Notes under the pieces: generated by a model
What the model was told of the DNA's origin: nothing
Databases searched by the model: none
Seen by the model: the letters and a program-made list of their open reading frames with translations, nothing else
Made by a program: the position numbers and the translations under genes
NCBI RefSeq assembly: GCF_000732925.1
Contig: NZ_CP008953.1
Coordinates: 4,774,001-4,838,000 of the forward strand
Origin: Amycolatopsis japonica
GTDB lineage: Bacteria; Actinomycetota; Actinomycetes; Mycobacteriales; Pseudonocardiaceae
DNA length: 64,000 bases
Reading direction: 5' to 3'
Shown here: piece after piece, positions 44,556 to 52,695 of the stretch
Position numbering within the stretch: the stretch's first letter is position 1
Layout: each line of letters starts with the position of its first letter

Positions 44556-47500
44556 CCGGTAGCTTCCACGGGCTCTTCACCGGGATCGACCGCTACCGCG
44601 ACCCAGGCTTCCGTCGTCTGAACTTCGCGGGGCGAGATGCCGGCGTCCTCCACGCGCTGTTTTCCGACAACGTGAGCGGGGACTGCGTCCTCCTCGAGAA
44701 TGAGGATGCCACCCGCGACCGGTTGACCACCGAACTCCGCCGCCTCGCCGAGGTCGCTGGCGGCGATGACGTGGTTGTCATCACCTTCTCCGGCCACGGC
44801 ACACGGTCACGGGAGCTGGCGACCCATGACGCGGTCCCGGGAAACTTCGCCGAGACTGCTCTCCCGCTGACCCGGTTCGTCGACCTGGTACGGGCGATCC
44901 GCGCGCGGCTGCTGGTGGTCGTGCTCGATTGCTGCTTCTCCGGCGGAATGCTGGCGCGGGCCTTCGGCGAGCCCGACGACGGCAACAGCGCTCGGTCCGA
45001 CGGAGCGGGTGCATGGGAAATCCTGCAGTCGATCAGCGGTGACGGCCGGATCTTCCTCGGAGCGGCGTCGGCGGACGAAGAGGCGTTCGAGTCTGCTCGC
45101 TACCGGCATGGAATCCTGACCCACCACCTCGTGCAAGCATTGATGGGCGAAGGCGTCCTCGACGACCGTGGCGCGGTGTGCCTGTCGTCGTTGGTGAAGC
45201 AGGTACTCGACCGGGTCACCGCCGACGAGACCGGGGTCGGGCGTCGCCGGCAGCACCCCACGTTCGAGGGAACCATGCGCCGGACTCGGTTCCCGCCATT
45301 GATACCGGGGCCCCGCTACCGCGAGATCGGCGGCCACACCCAGCCACCTCCGGCGACCAAGGACCTGATGTCACTCCTGCCCTATGGTATCCCGGCGCCG
45401 GTGGCCGAGCAGTGGCGTGCTCGGGTGGACAAACTCAACGACGTGCAAGTTTCCGCCGTCCACCGCGGGCTCCTGCGCGGCTGCAACGTTTTGGTCAGCG
45501 CCCCGACCGCGAGCGGAAAGACCCTGGTCGGCGAACTCGCCGCGCTGTACGCGACGACGCAAAACCGCAAAGCGGTGTTCCTCCTTCCGAGCCGTGCCCT
45601 GGTGAATGAGCAGTACCAGCGGTTCCAGCAGGCGTACACTCCGCTCGGGCTCCGGGTCGTCCGAGCGACCGGCGCAGTGCGCGACCAGGTGAGCGATCTG
45701 ATCACCGGTTCGTACCACCTGGCAGTGGCGACTTATGAGACCTACATCGGCCTTCTCGCAAGCCATCCGCGATTGCTGACCGGGGTCGGCGTCCTGGTCG
45801 TCGACGAGATCCAGTCCCTGCTGCTGAGCGACCGCGGTCCGCGGCTGGAACTGCTGCTCACCCGCCTGCGCCGGGCCGCGCACCGGAACCTGCCCGTCCC
45901 GCAGCTGGTGGGGCTTTCAGCCGTGCTGGGACAGGCGGACCGGTTGGCGGCTTGGCTCGACGCGAGCCTCGTGCCATTCACCGACCGGGTCATCCCGCTG
46001 TGCGAAGGAGTTCTCGGCCCGGACGGCACTTACCTCCACCGGCTCCACGGTGGCAAGCAGGCGCAGGTGGCGGAGGCCGAAGAACAGCTGCTCACGACTT
46101 CCGGGCTGGTGGCCGGTGACGACCTCGCGGAACGATTGGTCGGCAAGCTGGTGGCGCAGGGCGATCGCGTCCTGGTTTTCCGCTCCAGCCGCATAGGCGC
46201 CCGTGCTTTCGCCCGCCGGCTCTCCGATCGCCTCGACCTGCCCACCGCCGAATCCGTGTTGAGCGCGCTTCCGCAGGGTGACGTGTCCCGAGTGGGGGAG
46301 ATGCTGCGCGACTGCCTCGGCGGAGGTGTGGCTTTTCACAGCACGGATCTTGGCGAGGCGGAGCAGCAAGCGGTGGTGGAGGGATTCTGTGGGAAAGGGG
46401 GGCCGATCCGCGTCGTAGTCGCGACCACGACGCTGGCCCAAGGTGTGAACCTGTCGGCCGACTCGGTCGTGGTGTGCGAGCTGGAGCACCCCGGTCGCCC
46501 CGGCAGGCCGTACACCGCGTCGGAGTACAAGAACATGGCGGGCCGGGCGGGCCGCGACGCCGCCAAGGATGTGCCTGGGCGGGCGATCGTCTTGTCGAAC
46601 GGCAGCGTCGACACTCAGCGGATCTGGCGGAGCTACGTGAACGCCCGGCCAGACCCCGCCTGCTCGGCACTGTTCGGCGCCAGCCTCGCTTTGCCCAGTT
46701 TGGTGCTCACCGTGCTCAAGTGCCTCGCCGATGAGCCCGGCGATGCCGACGCGACCGGCGTAGCGGATTTTCTGGCCTGGACCTACGGCGCCTTTCAAAG
46801 TCAGCACGACCACACCAGTGGACCGTTTTCGTTCGCGAACGTTCATTCGGTAGTAGCCTCGCTGGTGGAGGACGGGTTCGTGATCGCCGCCGACAACGGC
46901 TACGGGCTGACTCCTCTCGGTGAAACGACGGTCCGCAGCGGCCTAGACGTCGAGTCGGCCCGCGTCCTGGTCGGCGCCCTGCGAAGGGTGGCGGATACGG
47001 AGCTGACCAGGATGACCTTGCTCGGGGTGGCGCAGCTGATCACCGAAGTCGATGACGTGCGTTTCACCAAGCCATCGGTCAACTGGCAGCGCGAGTACGA
47101 CGAGTTCGCGCGACAGCTGCCGCGGCAACGGTGCGCGCCCGCCGTGGCGGCCGCCTTGCTGGGCCCCCGTAGCCAGGGCGGCGCCGAGATCGGCCGGTGT
47201 CGCCGCGCGCTCGCGTGCCTGATGTGGTCCAATGGCCGACCGATCTCGAAGATCGAGACGGCGCTGACACTTCACCTGCGCCCACAGGCTGGCATTCGTG
47301 ACCCCGGTCCGATCGCCCACGCGGCGCAACGCACAGCCGACGTGATCCGTGCGGTCGTCGATATCGCCCGTCACTTGCACCCGGAGTCCGACCTCACCGA
47401 TCTCGCCGAACTCCTGCCTTGGCAACTCTCGCTGGGAATCGTTAAGGGCCTGGTTCCTGTCGCTCGGCACTTGGACCGTCGTGTCGAGCGCGAGGTTTAT

Positions 47501-47683
47501 CTGCGGCTGGATCAATCGGGCCTAACCGACCCGGCGGGGATCGCCTCCGCCGACACCGTGCAGCTGCTGCAGTGCGCAGGCAATGAAAACCTGGCGGCCG
47601 CCGTCCGGGCAGCGGCTGAGGCCGCAGTGGCTGAAGCGAACCAACCTGCTCTCGACGACCTGATCGATCCGCCGGAGGACTGA
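44552..47683 (+). CDS. Caspase-like protease fused to a Ski2-like SF2 helicase
   Basis: The protein is 1043 residues, starting at the ATG that overlaps the SEFIR stop. Residues 1-240 are a caspase/metacaspase (C14) domain: HGLFTGIDRY and NFAGRDAGVLHALF, catalytic His82 in TFSGHGT, and catalytic Cys128 in VVLDCCFSGG. Residues 290-700 are a Ski2/Hel308-like helicase: Walker A APTASGKT (317-324), DEIQ (418-421), GLSAV (454-458), TTTLAQGVNLSA and motif VI NMAGRAGR (661-668). The last 340 residues are helical. A protease joined directly to a nucleic-acid motor, next to a SEFIR protein, suggests that helicase sensing of foreign nucleic acid triggers proteolysis. Both active sites look intact. I know of no characterised protein with this exact architecture. 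Confidence 0.85.
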   Translation: MTGSFHGLFTGIDRYRDPGFRRLNFAGRDAGVLHALFSDNVSGDCVLLENEDATRDRLTTELRRLAEVAGGDDVVVITFSGHGTRSRELATHDAVPGNFAETALPLTRFVDLVRAIRARLLVVVLDCCFSGGMLARAFGEPDDGNSARSDGAGAWEILQSISGDGRIFLGAASADEEAFESARYRHGILTHHLVQALMGEGVLDDRGAVCLSSLVKQVLDRVTADETGVGRRRQHPTFEGTMRRTRFPPLIPGPRYREIGGHTQPPPATKDLMSLLPYGIPAPVAEQWRARVDKLNDVQVSAVHRGLLRGCNVLVSAPTASGKTLVGELAALYATTQNRKAVFLLPSRALVNEQYQRFQQAYTPLGLRVVRATGAVRDQVSDLITGSYHLAVATYETYIGLLASHPRLLTGVGVLVVDEIQSLLLSDRGPRLELLLTRLRRAAHRNLPVPQLVGLSAVLGQADRLAAWLDASLVPFTDRVIPLCEGVLGPDGTYLHRLHGGKQAQVAEAEEQLLTTSGLVAGDDLAERLVGKLVAQGDRVLVFRSSRIGARAFARRLSDRLDLPTAESVLSALPQGDVSRVGEMLRDCLGGGVAFHSTDLGEAEQQAVVEGFCGKGGPIRVVVATTTLAQGVNLSADSVVVCELEHPGRPGRPYTASEYKNMAGRAGRDAAKDVPGRAIVLSNGSVDTQRIWRSYVNARPDPACSALFGASLALPSLVLTVLKCLADEPGDADATGVADFLAWTYGAFQSQHDHTSGPFSFANVHSVVASLVEDGFVIAADNGYGLTPLGETTVRSGLDVESARVLVGALRRVADTELTRMTLLGVAQLITEVDDVRFTKPSVNWQREYDEFARQLPRQRCAPAVAAALLGPRSQGGAEIGRCRRALACLMWSNGRPISKIETALTLHLRPQAGIRDPGPIAHAAQRTADVIRAVVDIARHLHPESDLTDLAELLPWQLSLGIVKGLVPVARHLDRRVEREVYLRLDQSGLTDPAGIASADTVQLLQCAGNENLAAAVRAAAEAAVAEANQPALDDLIDPPED

Positions 47684-47840
47684 GTCGTGTTGGCAGGGGG
47701 CCAGCGGTCACCGTCTTCGACTCAGCGCACAGCATGATCTATTGGCCTGCCAGCCCAACACATGATCAGCGGAGATGGGAGCGAAACCCCGCAGCGCTTG
47801 AGGAATCTCCGCGCCGAACGATCAGTCCAACGAGATGGTT

Positions 47841-47872
47841 GTGGTTAGCGAGCAAGATCGTCCTCGGACACC
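47841..47872 (+). other. Attachment-like site D (right end of the island)
   Basis: gtggttagcgagcaagatcg followed by tcctcggacacc matches site B at 26 of 32 positions, including 11 bases of the tRNA core (47862-47872). It probably marks attR of element 3 and the return to the chromosome. Confidence 0.65.
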
Positions 47873-48170
47873 TCACTACCCCACGCCTCGCTCAAGATCA
47901 CTTGAGCGAGACGTTTGTCGCTGGTGCTCGCGAAGAACCCGACAAAACGGCGCGCTCGCTCACGAGAGTCACTCCCCTGCTGTCGCACGCCACTGTCGAC
48001 CAGCCGGCCCGGAGCCCTGCGGCGACAACATGGGCGCGTGCGTGGGTCCGGGCATCGTAATCGACCAGGTCGCCGAAGTGCGCGGCGGTGCGGTCGATCA
48101 GCTGGTCTTCTCGACAGGGCGCCCGGCCGCGGGTTGGCGGGCGCTGGAGTGACCGTGGCGGCAGCGATAG
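47845..48170 (-). pseudogene. Possible frameshifted gene remnant at the island edge
   Basis: On the minus strand, HFGDLVDYDARTHARAHVV in one frame is followed, after a one-step shift near 48000, by RERARRFVGFFASTSDKRLA and SEVSEDDLAR in another, ending at TAA at 47845. Both stretches look protein-like, and together they suggest the degraded 3' end of a chromosomal gene. I do not recognise the family. Confidence 0.3.
47887..47910. repeat. 10-bp inverted repeat beside site D
   Basis: ctcgctcaag (47887-47896) and cttgagcgag (47901-47910) flank a 4-base loop, 15 bases right of attachment-like site D. It could be a terminator for the caspase-helicase operon, which otherwise has none nearby, or part of the attachment region. 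Confidence 0.45.
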
Positions 48171-48402
48171 CCGGGGGTCGTGCACCCAGCGCGAGTCCAT
48201 GCGCCGCACACCGCACCAAGCCCGCGAGAGCCTAACTCCTGAGCGACCGTGCTGAGCGAATCTGCTGGTCGGCAAGGAAGTCTCCCGCACTGACCAACGC
48301 GGCGGGATCGGCCGCCGGGCCAGAGCCAGCCGGCGGCCCCACATTGCCATCCGGTGTAGCGAGGTCGGTTACGGTCCGGAGCGGCCTGCGACGGACGCGT
48401 GG
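48171..48402. other. Intergenic region between island and biosynthetic cluster
   Basis: I see no gene or notable motif here. It ends at the terminator of the leftward biosynthetic operon. Confidence 0.4.
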
Positions 48403-48426
48403 TGGCCCTTCCCGCCGGAAGGGCCA
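48403..48426. terminator. Terminator of the leftward biosynthetic operon
   Basis: A perfect 10-bp stem (tggcccttcc / ggaagggcca) with loop cgcc lies 25 bases beyond the stop of the last gene of the operon. Confidence 0.7.
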
Positions 48427-48450
48427 TCACGCCTCAGAGGAATCCGGTCG

Positions 48451-48750
48451 TCAAGAACCGGACCCCGGATAGCTGTCCCGCACGGCGAAGGTCACTTCGC
48501 CCACCAGTGCGCGGGCAGCGTTCAGTGCGTTGTGAAGCGTGTCGATGTCGCATTCCGTTCCGTGCCGCCGAAGTTCGATCAGCGACACGGCACAGGTGAG
48601 GGCGCTGTCGACCGCGGCCATCAGCGGATCGCCGGACATCCGCAACACGCCTCGGGCCCGTTCGACTGCGTCGACGGCACGCCCCACCTCGCTGCGGGTT
48701 CCGACGAACTGCTCTTGCCACAGTGCCGATTCTTCTTGTCGTACGGCCAC
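48451..48750 (-). CDS. Small helical hypothetical protein, last gene of operon
   Basis: The 99-residue protein has a GTG start 8 bases after GGGAG and begins 4 bases after the LysE stop, so it is co-transcribed. The sequence is all-helical (RSEVGRAVDAVERARGVLRM) with two cysteines and no known domain. It could be a small regulatory or accessory protein of the cluster; the function is unknown. Confidence 0.5.
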   Translation of the reverse strand: MAVRQEESALWQEQFVGTRSEVGRAVDAVERARGVLRMSGDPLMAAVDSALTCAVSLIELRRHGTECDIDTLHNALNAARALVGEVTFAVRDSYPGSGS

Positions 48751-48754
48751 ACCG

Positions 48755-49375
48755 TCACACTCCCACCAAGGCCATGACTCCGAGTCCCAGCAAGATCACG
48801 CCCACCACCGAATCCAACGATCGCTTGACCCGCGGCCGGTTCAGGAACGGGTGGAGACTGCCGGCCGCGAAGGCGAACCCGAACAACCACAGGGCGCTCA
48901 CCGTGACGTAGATGGCGAAGAGCACGAGCTCCGCGCCCAGGGCCGACGCGGCCGAGCCCGGGAGGAACTGCGGAAGAATCGACAGGTAGAACAGGCCGAT
49001 CTTCGGGTTCAGGCAGTTCATGAGCAGCCCGCGTAGGAAGAAACCCGTGCTCCGGCGATCTTCGTGTTTCGGCGTGGACGCGGCCGCCGTCACCGCGGAC
49101 CGCAAGGCCGTGATGCCGAGCCAGATCAGGTAGGCCGCGCCGATCACGGTCACGATCCGGAAGGCCACGCTGCCGTTGGCCAGCAGCGCGGCTAGTCCGG
49201 CGACCGAAGCGACGCCCCATAGGACGATGCCGAGCAGGACGCCGCCGGCGGTGCGCACCGCCGCCGGACGTCCGGCGGCGGCACTCGTCTGGAGCAGCAA
49301 CGCCTGATCCGGCCCCGGCACGATGACGATGACCGCGGCCGCGGCGGTGAAAGCGAGCAAAGTAGCTGTCGTCAA
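48755..49375 (-). CDS. LysE/RhtB-family amino-acid exporter
   Basis: The 206-residue membrane protein has about six hydrophobic segments and the family N-terminus VIVIVPGPDQALLLQTSAAA. It also has FFLRGLLMNCLNPKIGLFYL, the conserved Asn-Pro-Lys motif. Members export amino acids and analogues. As part of the diaminopropionate operon it probably exports the product or a toxic intermediate, and so may provide self-protection. Confidence 0.88.
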   Translation of the reverse strand: MTTATLLAFTAAAAVIVIVPGPDQALLLQTSAAAGRPAAVRTAGGVLLGIVLWGVASVAGLAALLANGSVAFRIVTVIGAAYLIWLGITALRSAVTAAASTPKHEDRRSTGFFLRGLLMNCLNPKIGLFYLSILPQFLPGSAASALGAELVLFAIYVTVSALWLFGFAFAAGSLHPFLNRPRVKRSLDSVVGVILLGLGVMALVGV

Positions 49376-49408
49376 GCGGTCCCCCCGCGTTGTTCACTCA
49401 CGAGTCGT

Positions 49409-50332
49409 TCATCGAGCGTCGCGGTAGATCCACTGCAGGATCGCGACCGCGCTGCCGTACTTCATCCGCGCCTGTTCCCAGGCGATCGATCGGTCCCCGT
49501 CGAGCACCGATCCCTTGACCTCGTCACCGCGGTGCGCGGGCAGGTCGTGCATGAACACCGCGTTCGGCCACCGAGCCATGACTTCGTCGTCCACGTGGAA
49601 CGGACGGAAGTCCTCCCGCCAGTCCGCGCTCGGCTTGGCCGTCCCCGTGGTCTGCCATCGAGTCGTGTAGACGACGTCGGCGGTGATGTCGACGGCGTCG
49701 AGGTCGTGGGTCTCGTGGAAACGGGATCCCGAGGCCGCGCCCTTTTCCTGCAACGAACCGAGCAGCGCGGCGTCGAGCCCGTAGCCCTTCGGCGTGGCGA
49801 AAACCACTGTGACGCCACGATAGGTGCTCAGGATCTTCCCCAGCGCCACGGCCGTGTTGTTCCCTTCGCCGACATACAGCACCGACAGGCCGTCCACCTG
49901 GCCGAAGTGCCGAAGCATCGACGCCGCGTCGCAGACGCCTTGAGTCGGATGTTCCTGTGCCGCCATCGCGTTCACGACCGGCAAACCGCTGCTGTGGGCC
50001 ACCAGGCGCATGTCCTCCAACGGGCCCGCGGTGCGCATCACCAGACCGTCGAGCATCGCGCCGAACATCCGGCCGGTGTCGTGCAGGGACTCGCCGGTGT
50101 TGAGCTGGAGATCGTTGGGGCCATACGGGATGACCGAGGCTCCGAGCCGTAACGCGGCCGACGTGAACGCTGTCCGCGTGCGCGTCGAGGTCTTGGCGAA
50201 GTAGACGCCGAGAACCTTGCCGGAAAGCCGTTGTTCCAACGGTTCCGGCCGGTCGAGCACGCCGGCGGAGCGCTCGACGATTCCGTGCAGGTCCTCGGTG
50301 TCGACGTCATCGAGAGAAAGAAAACCGACCAT
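49409..50332 (-). CDS. Ornithine/aspartate-carbamoyltransferase-like enzyme
   Basis: The protein is 307 residues from the ATG at 50332 (GGGGGTG upstream; a GTG three codons earlier is possible). Carbamoyl-phosphate motifs are present: TSTRTRTAF and QEHPTQ. The ornithine-binding features differ from true OTC: HCLP is HDLPAHRG (Cys to Asp), and the SMG loop is replaced by YTTRWQTTG. The substrate is therefore unlikely to be ornithine. Lying just downstream of SbnA/SbnB-like genes, it may carbamoylate 2,3-diaminopropionate to ureidoalanine, as a carbamoyltransferase does in viomycin-type pathways. Confidence 0.85.
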   Translation of the reverse strand: MVGFLSLDDVDTEDLHGIVERSAGVLDRPEPLEQRLSGKVLGVYFAKTSTRTRTAFTSAALRLGASVIPYGPNDLQLNTGESLHDTGRMFGAMLDGLVMRTAGPLEDMRLVAHSSGLPVVNAMAAQEHPTQGVCDAASMLRHFGQVDGLSVLYVGEGNNTAVALGKILSTYRGVTVVFATPKGYGLDAALLGSLQEKGAASGSRFHETHDLDAVDITADVVYTTRWQTTGTAKPSADWREDFRPFHVDDEVMARWPNAVFMHDLPAHRGDEVKGSVLDGDRSIAWEQARMKYGSAVAILQWIYRDAR

Positions 50333-50346
50333 GCTGTGCACCCCCG

Positions 50347-51387
50347 TCAGATCAAGACCAGTGAATTGTCAACGACCCGCGTCGAGCGCACCTCGGGGAA
50401 CTCCCACTCCGCCCTCGACGTGAGTTCCTTCGCACGACGCCAGCCCGGCGAATAGATCGTGTCCTCGTAACGATCGCCGCCGTCGGGACAGACGACGACC
50501 ACATGCTCGGCGCCGAGACCCTCGCCGATCCACCGCAGGGCACCGGCGACCGCGGCGCCCGAACTGCCGCCGACCCGGACGCCCAGTTCGTTCGCGACCC
50601 AGTCGCACGCGGCCACCGCCTCGGCCGCGGTCACCTTCACGTTCAGGCAATCCCGCCCGTCGACGAAGGACGACGTGCGGCTCGCGCCGATCCCGTTGAG
50701 GCTGCGGGACGCAGGCGGGCCGCCGAGCGCCACCGAGCCCACCTCGTCCACCGCGACGCAACGCCAGGGCAAGCTGTTGTGCTTGACGTAGTCGGTGAAC
50801 CCGCGCACCGTCCCGCCGGTCGACACGCCGAGGAAGACGTCGAGTTCTCCGTGCGGGACCGCGGAAGCGATCTCCGGAGCGGTCCCCTCGGAATGCGCGC
50901 GGGGATTGGCCGGGTTCTCGTACTGGTTCGGCCACACGAGCAGGTCTTCGACCGCCATCCGGTCACGGATGTAGGCCAGCCGGGAAAGCAGGTAGCCGCC
51001 CGTCTCGTCGGGATCCGTCACTTCCACGATCTTCGCGTCCGCGCTCCGCATCTGCCGCACGAGCTTGCGCGACGTCCGCGGGTCGACGACCGCGGTGAAC
51101 TCCACCCCGCAGATCTGGGAGTACCTCGCCAACGCGACACCGAGATTCCCGGACGTCGACTCGATGATCCCGCCGCAGAGCACCCCCGACTCGAAGATCG
51201 AGGAGAGCAGGGAGTACGCCACTCTGTCCTTGATGGACCCGAACGGGTTCTCCTGTTCCAGTTTCAGCCAGAGATTCGTCGTTCTGCCGCGATATCTCGT
51301 CACGGCGTTCAGCATCGGGGTCCTCCCCGGCACCGGGCCGTGCAGTTCACTCGGCAACGTCTTCCCCTCCCCCTTGTACCAGCTCAC
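50347..51387 (-). CDS. SbnA-like PLP enzyme (2,3-diaminopropionate pathway)
   Basis: The 346-residue cysteine-synthase-fold protein binds PLP on the lysine in NPFGSIKDRVAYSLL, with the substrate loop ESTSGNLG and the phosphate loop GVSTGGTVRGF. SbnA joins O-phosphoserine and glutamate to N-(2-amino-2-carboxyethyl)glutamate; the SbnB partner then releases 2,3-diaminopropionate. Both are present in this operon (SbnB at 52696), which makes the call much stronger than fold alone. The GTG start is only 3 bases after the CDGSH stop. Confidence 0.85.
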   Translation of the reverse strand: MSWYKGEGKTLPSELHGPVPGRTPMLNAVTRYRGRTTNLWLKLEQENPFGSIKDRVAYSLLSSIFESGVLCGGIIESTSGNLGVALARYSQICGVEFTAVVDPRTSRKLVRQMRSADAKIVEVTDPDETGGYLLSRLAYIRDRMAVEDLLVWPNQYENPANPRAHSEGTAPEIASAVPHGELDVFLGVSTGGTVRGFTDYVKHNSLPWRCVAVDEVGSVALGGPPASRSLNGIGASRTSSFVDGRDCLNVKVTAAEAVAACDWVANELGVRVGGSSGAAVAGALRWIGEGLGAEHVVVVCPDGGDRYEDTIYSPGWRRAKELTSRAEWEFPEVRSTRVVDNSLVLI

Positions 51388-51390
51388 TGG

Positions 51391-51648
51391 TCACGTCCGG
51401 TTCGACCGATCTCCATGGGTCACGCCCCTAGCCCAGATATGGCTGCCGTCGCAGAACGGCTTCTGCAGTGAACGCCCGCAACGGCAGAGCGCGATGGTCT
51501 TTCGCTGCGGATCTATCGGCTCGTCGGTCTGACTGCGCAGGTCGTAGTCGCCGCGGATGATGACCGGCCCGTCCTCGCACACCACGACCGTGGCCGGAGC
51601 GGGCTTCTGCACCGCGGCCCCGTTCCGGTCCGGTTCCCGGGCGTCCAT
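51391..51648 (-). CDS. CDGSH-type iron-sulfur protein
   Basis: The 85-residue protein starts at an ATG overlapping the previous stop by one base (TGATG). It has the CDGSH signature with 2Fe-2S ligands CRCGRSLQKPFCDGSH. Such proteins carry a labile 2Fe-2S cluster and serve in electron transfer or cluster delivery. Because it directly follows the diiron oxidase, it may be that enzyme's electron donor. Confidence 0.85.
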   Translation of the reverse strand: MDAREPDRNGAAVQKPAPATVVVCEDGPVIIRGDYDLRSQTDEPIDPQRKTIALCRCGRSLQKPFCDGSHIWARGVTHGDRSNRT

Positions 51649-52658
51649 CAGCCCGCCGCCGATGCCACGACACGGAGAGAGGACTCCCCCCGTTCCCAAG
51701 AGGACAGCAGGTACTCGTTGGCCCGCGCGCCCAGTTCGGCCGTCACGACGGCGCCGAAGACCAGGTCGGACAGTTCACGCGGGTTGTCCCGCACGAACTT
51801 GCCGCACATGTCGTAGGCGGCGAGCTGCTCGTGGACGGCGTCGGCCACGATGTGCTCCTGGAAGAACAACCACGAGTCGTCCGACCCGTTCAACCGCTGC
51901 AGACCGTTCCGGAAATTGCGATTCACGTAGTGGGAGCCGATTTCCGTCATCGCGAGGTTTCCGAGCAGCGCTCCACGGTGACGACCATAGGTTCCGAAAT
52001 AGGATATCACGTTGACGTTCGCGAGCGAACAAGCCGGAACGTCCTCGAAATACGCGCCGAATTCGGTGTGCATGCCGAGCTCGGCGAGGGTCAGCTCGAA
52101 CAACTGGGAATGCAGACGACCCGGAATTCCGCCGCCGTACTCGTCGGCCTGGATTTCCACCAGGGCGGGTTTACCGCCACCGCGCACCCGCGGGATGACG
52201 AGGCTGTGGTGGTCCGCCTCCATGAGACTGTAGACGGACCGGTGCATGAGGAACTCTTGGAACTGCTCCATCGTGGCGTCCTGCTTGAGATACCGCGAAA
52301 GAGACCGCCCAGGGCTCGGTTTCCCGAGTTCCATCAAGAACCCGGGGAGCTTGTCCACGTCCACCACCGGAAGCGGACCGGCGGTTTCCCGTAGTTCACG
52401 GGCGAAGCGGGCTTCGAGCCGCTTGCGCAACTCGACCAGCGAGGTATCCCATTCCCAGGTCTGCGCCGCTTCGCCGAAAAGGCAGTACTGGGGGCCGTAG
52501 CACAAGAACAAACTCAGCTGCAGGTCCTCGTCGGAAATGGCGCCCACATCGGTCGCCGAAATGGCTCCCAGGATTGATTCGTCGCCGTCCTCCGGAGGAC
52601 GCTGGAAGACACGGACGAGGATTTCGCTCACCGGACCGCGATGGTTGGGCAACCGCAC
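51648..52658 (-). CDS. Heme-oxygenase-like diiron oxidase (HDO superfamily)
   Basis: The protein is 336 residues from the GTG at 52658 (GGGAG 5 bases upstream). It matches the iron-containing redox enzyme group: EIQADEYGGGIPGRLHSQLF supplies Glu and His ligands, and FFQEHIVADAVHEQLAAY supplies Glu, His, Asp and His. HDO enzymes use O2 for N-oxygenation, C-C cleavage or desaturation of small amino-acid-like substrates (SznF, UndA and CADD are known examples). Here the likely substrate is diaminopropionate or its carbamoyl or amide derivative, and the adjacent CDGSH protein is a plausible reductant. It is the most informative clue to an unusual product. Confidence 0.8.
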   Translation of the reverse strand: MRLPNHRGPVSEILVRVFQRPPEDGDESILGAISATDVGAISDEDLQLSLFLCYGPQYCLFGEAAQTWEWDTSLVELRKRLEARFARELRETAGPLPVVDVDKLPGFLMELGKPSPGRSLSRYLKQDATMEQFQEFLMHRSVYSLMEADHHSLVIPRVRGGGKPALVEIQADEYGGGIPGRLHSQLFELTLAELGMHTEFGAYFEDVPACSLANVNVISYFGTYGRHRGALLGNLAMTEIGSHYVNRNFRNGLQRLNGSDDSWLFFQEHIVADAVHEQLAAYDMCGKFVRDNPRELSDLVFGAVVTAELGARANEYLLSSWERGESSLRVVASAAG

Positions 52659-52695
52659 CTGAACTCCCTGAATCGATGGCGGTGGAACTTCCGGA

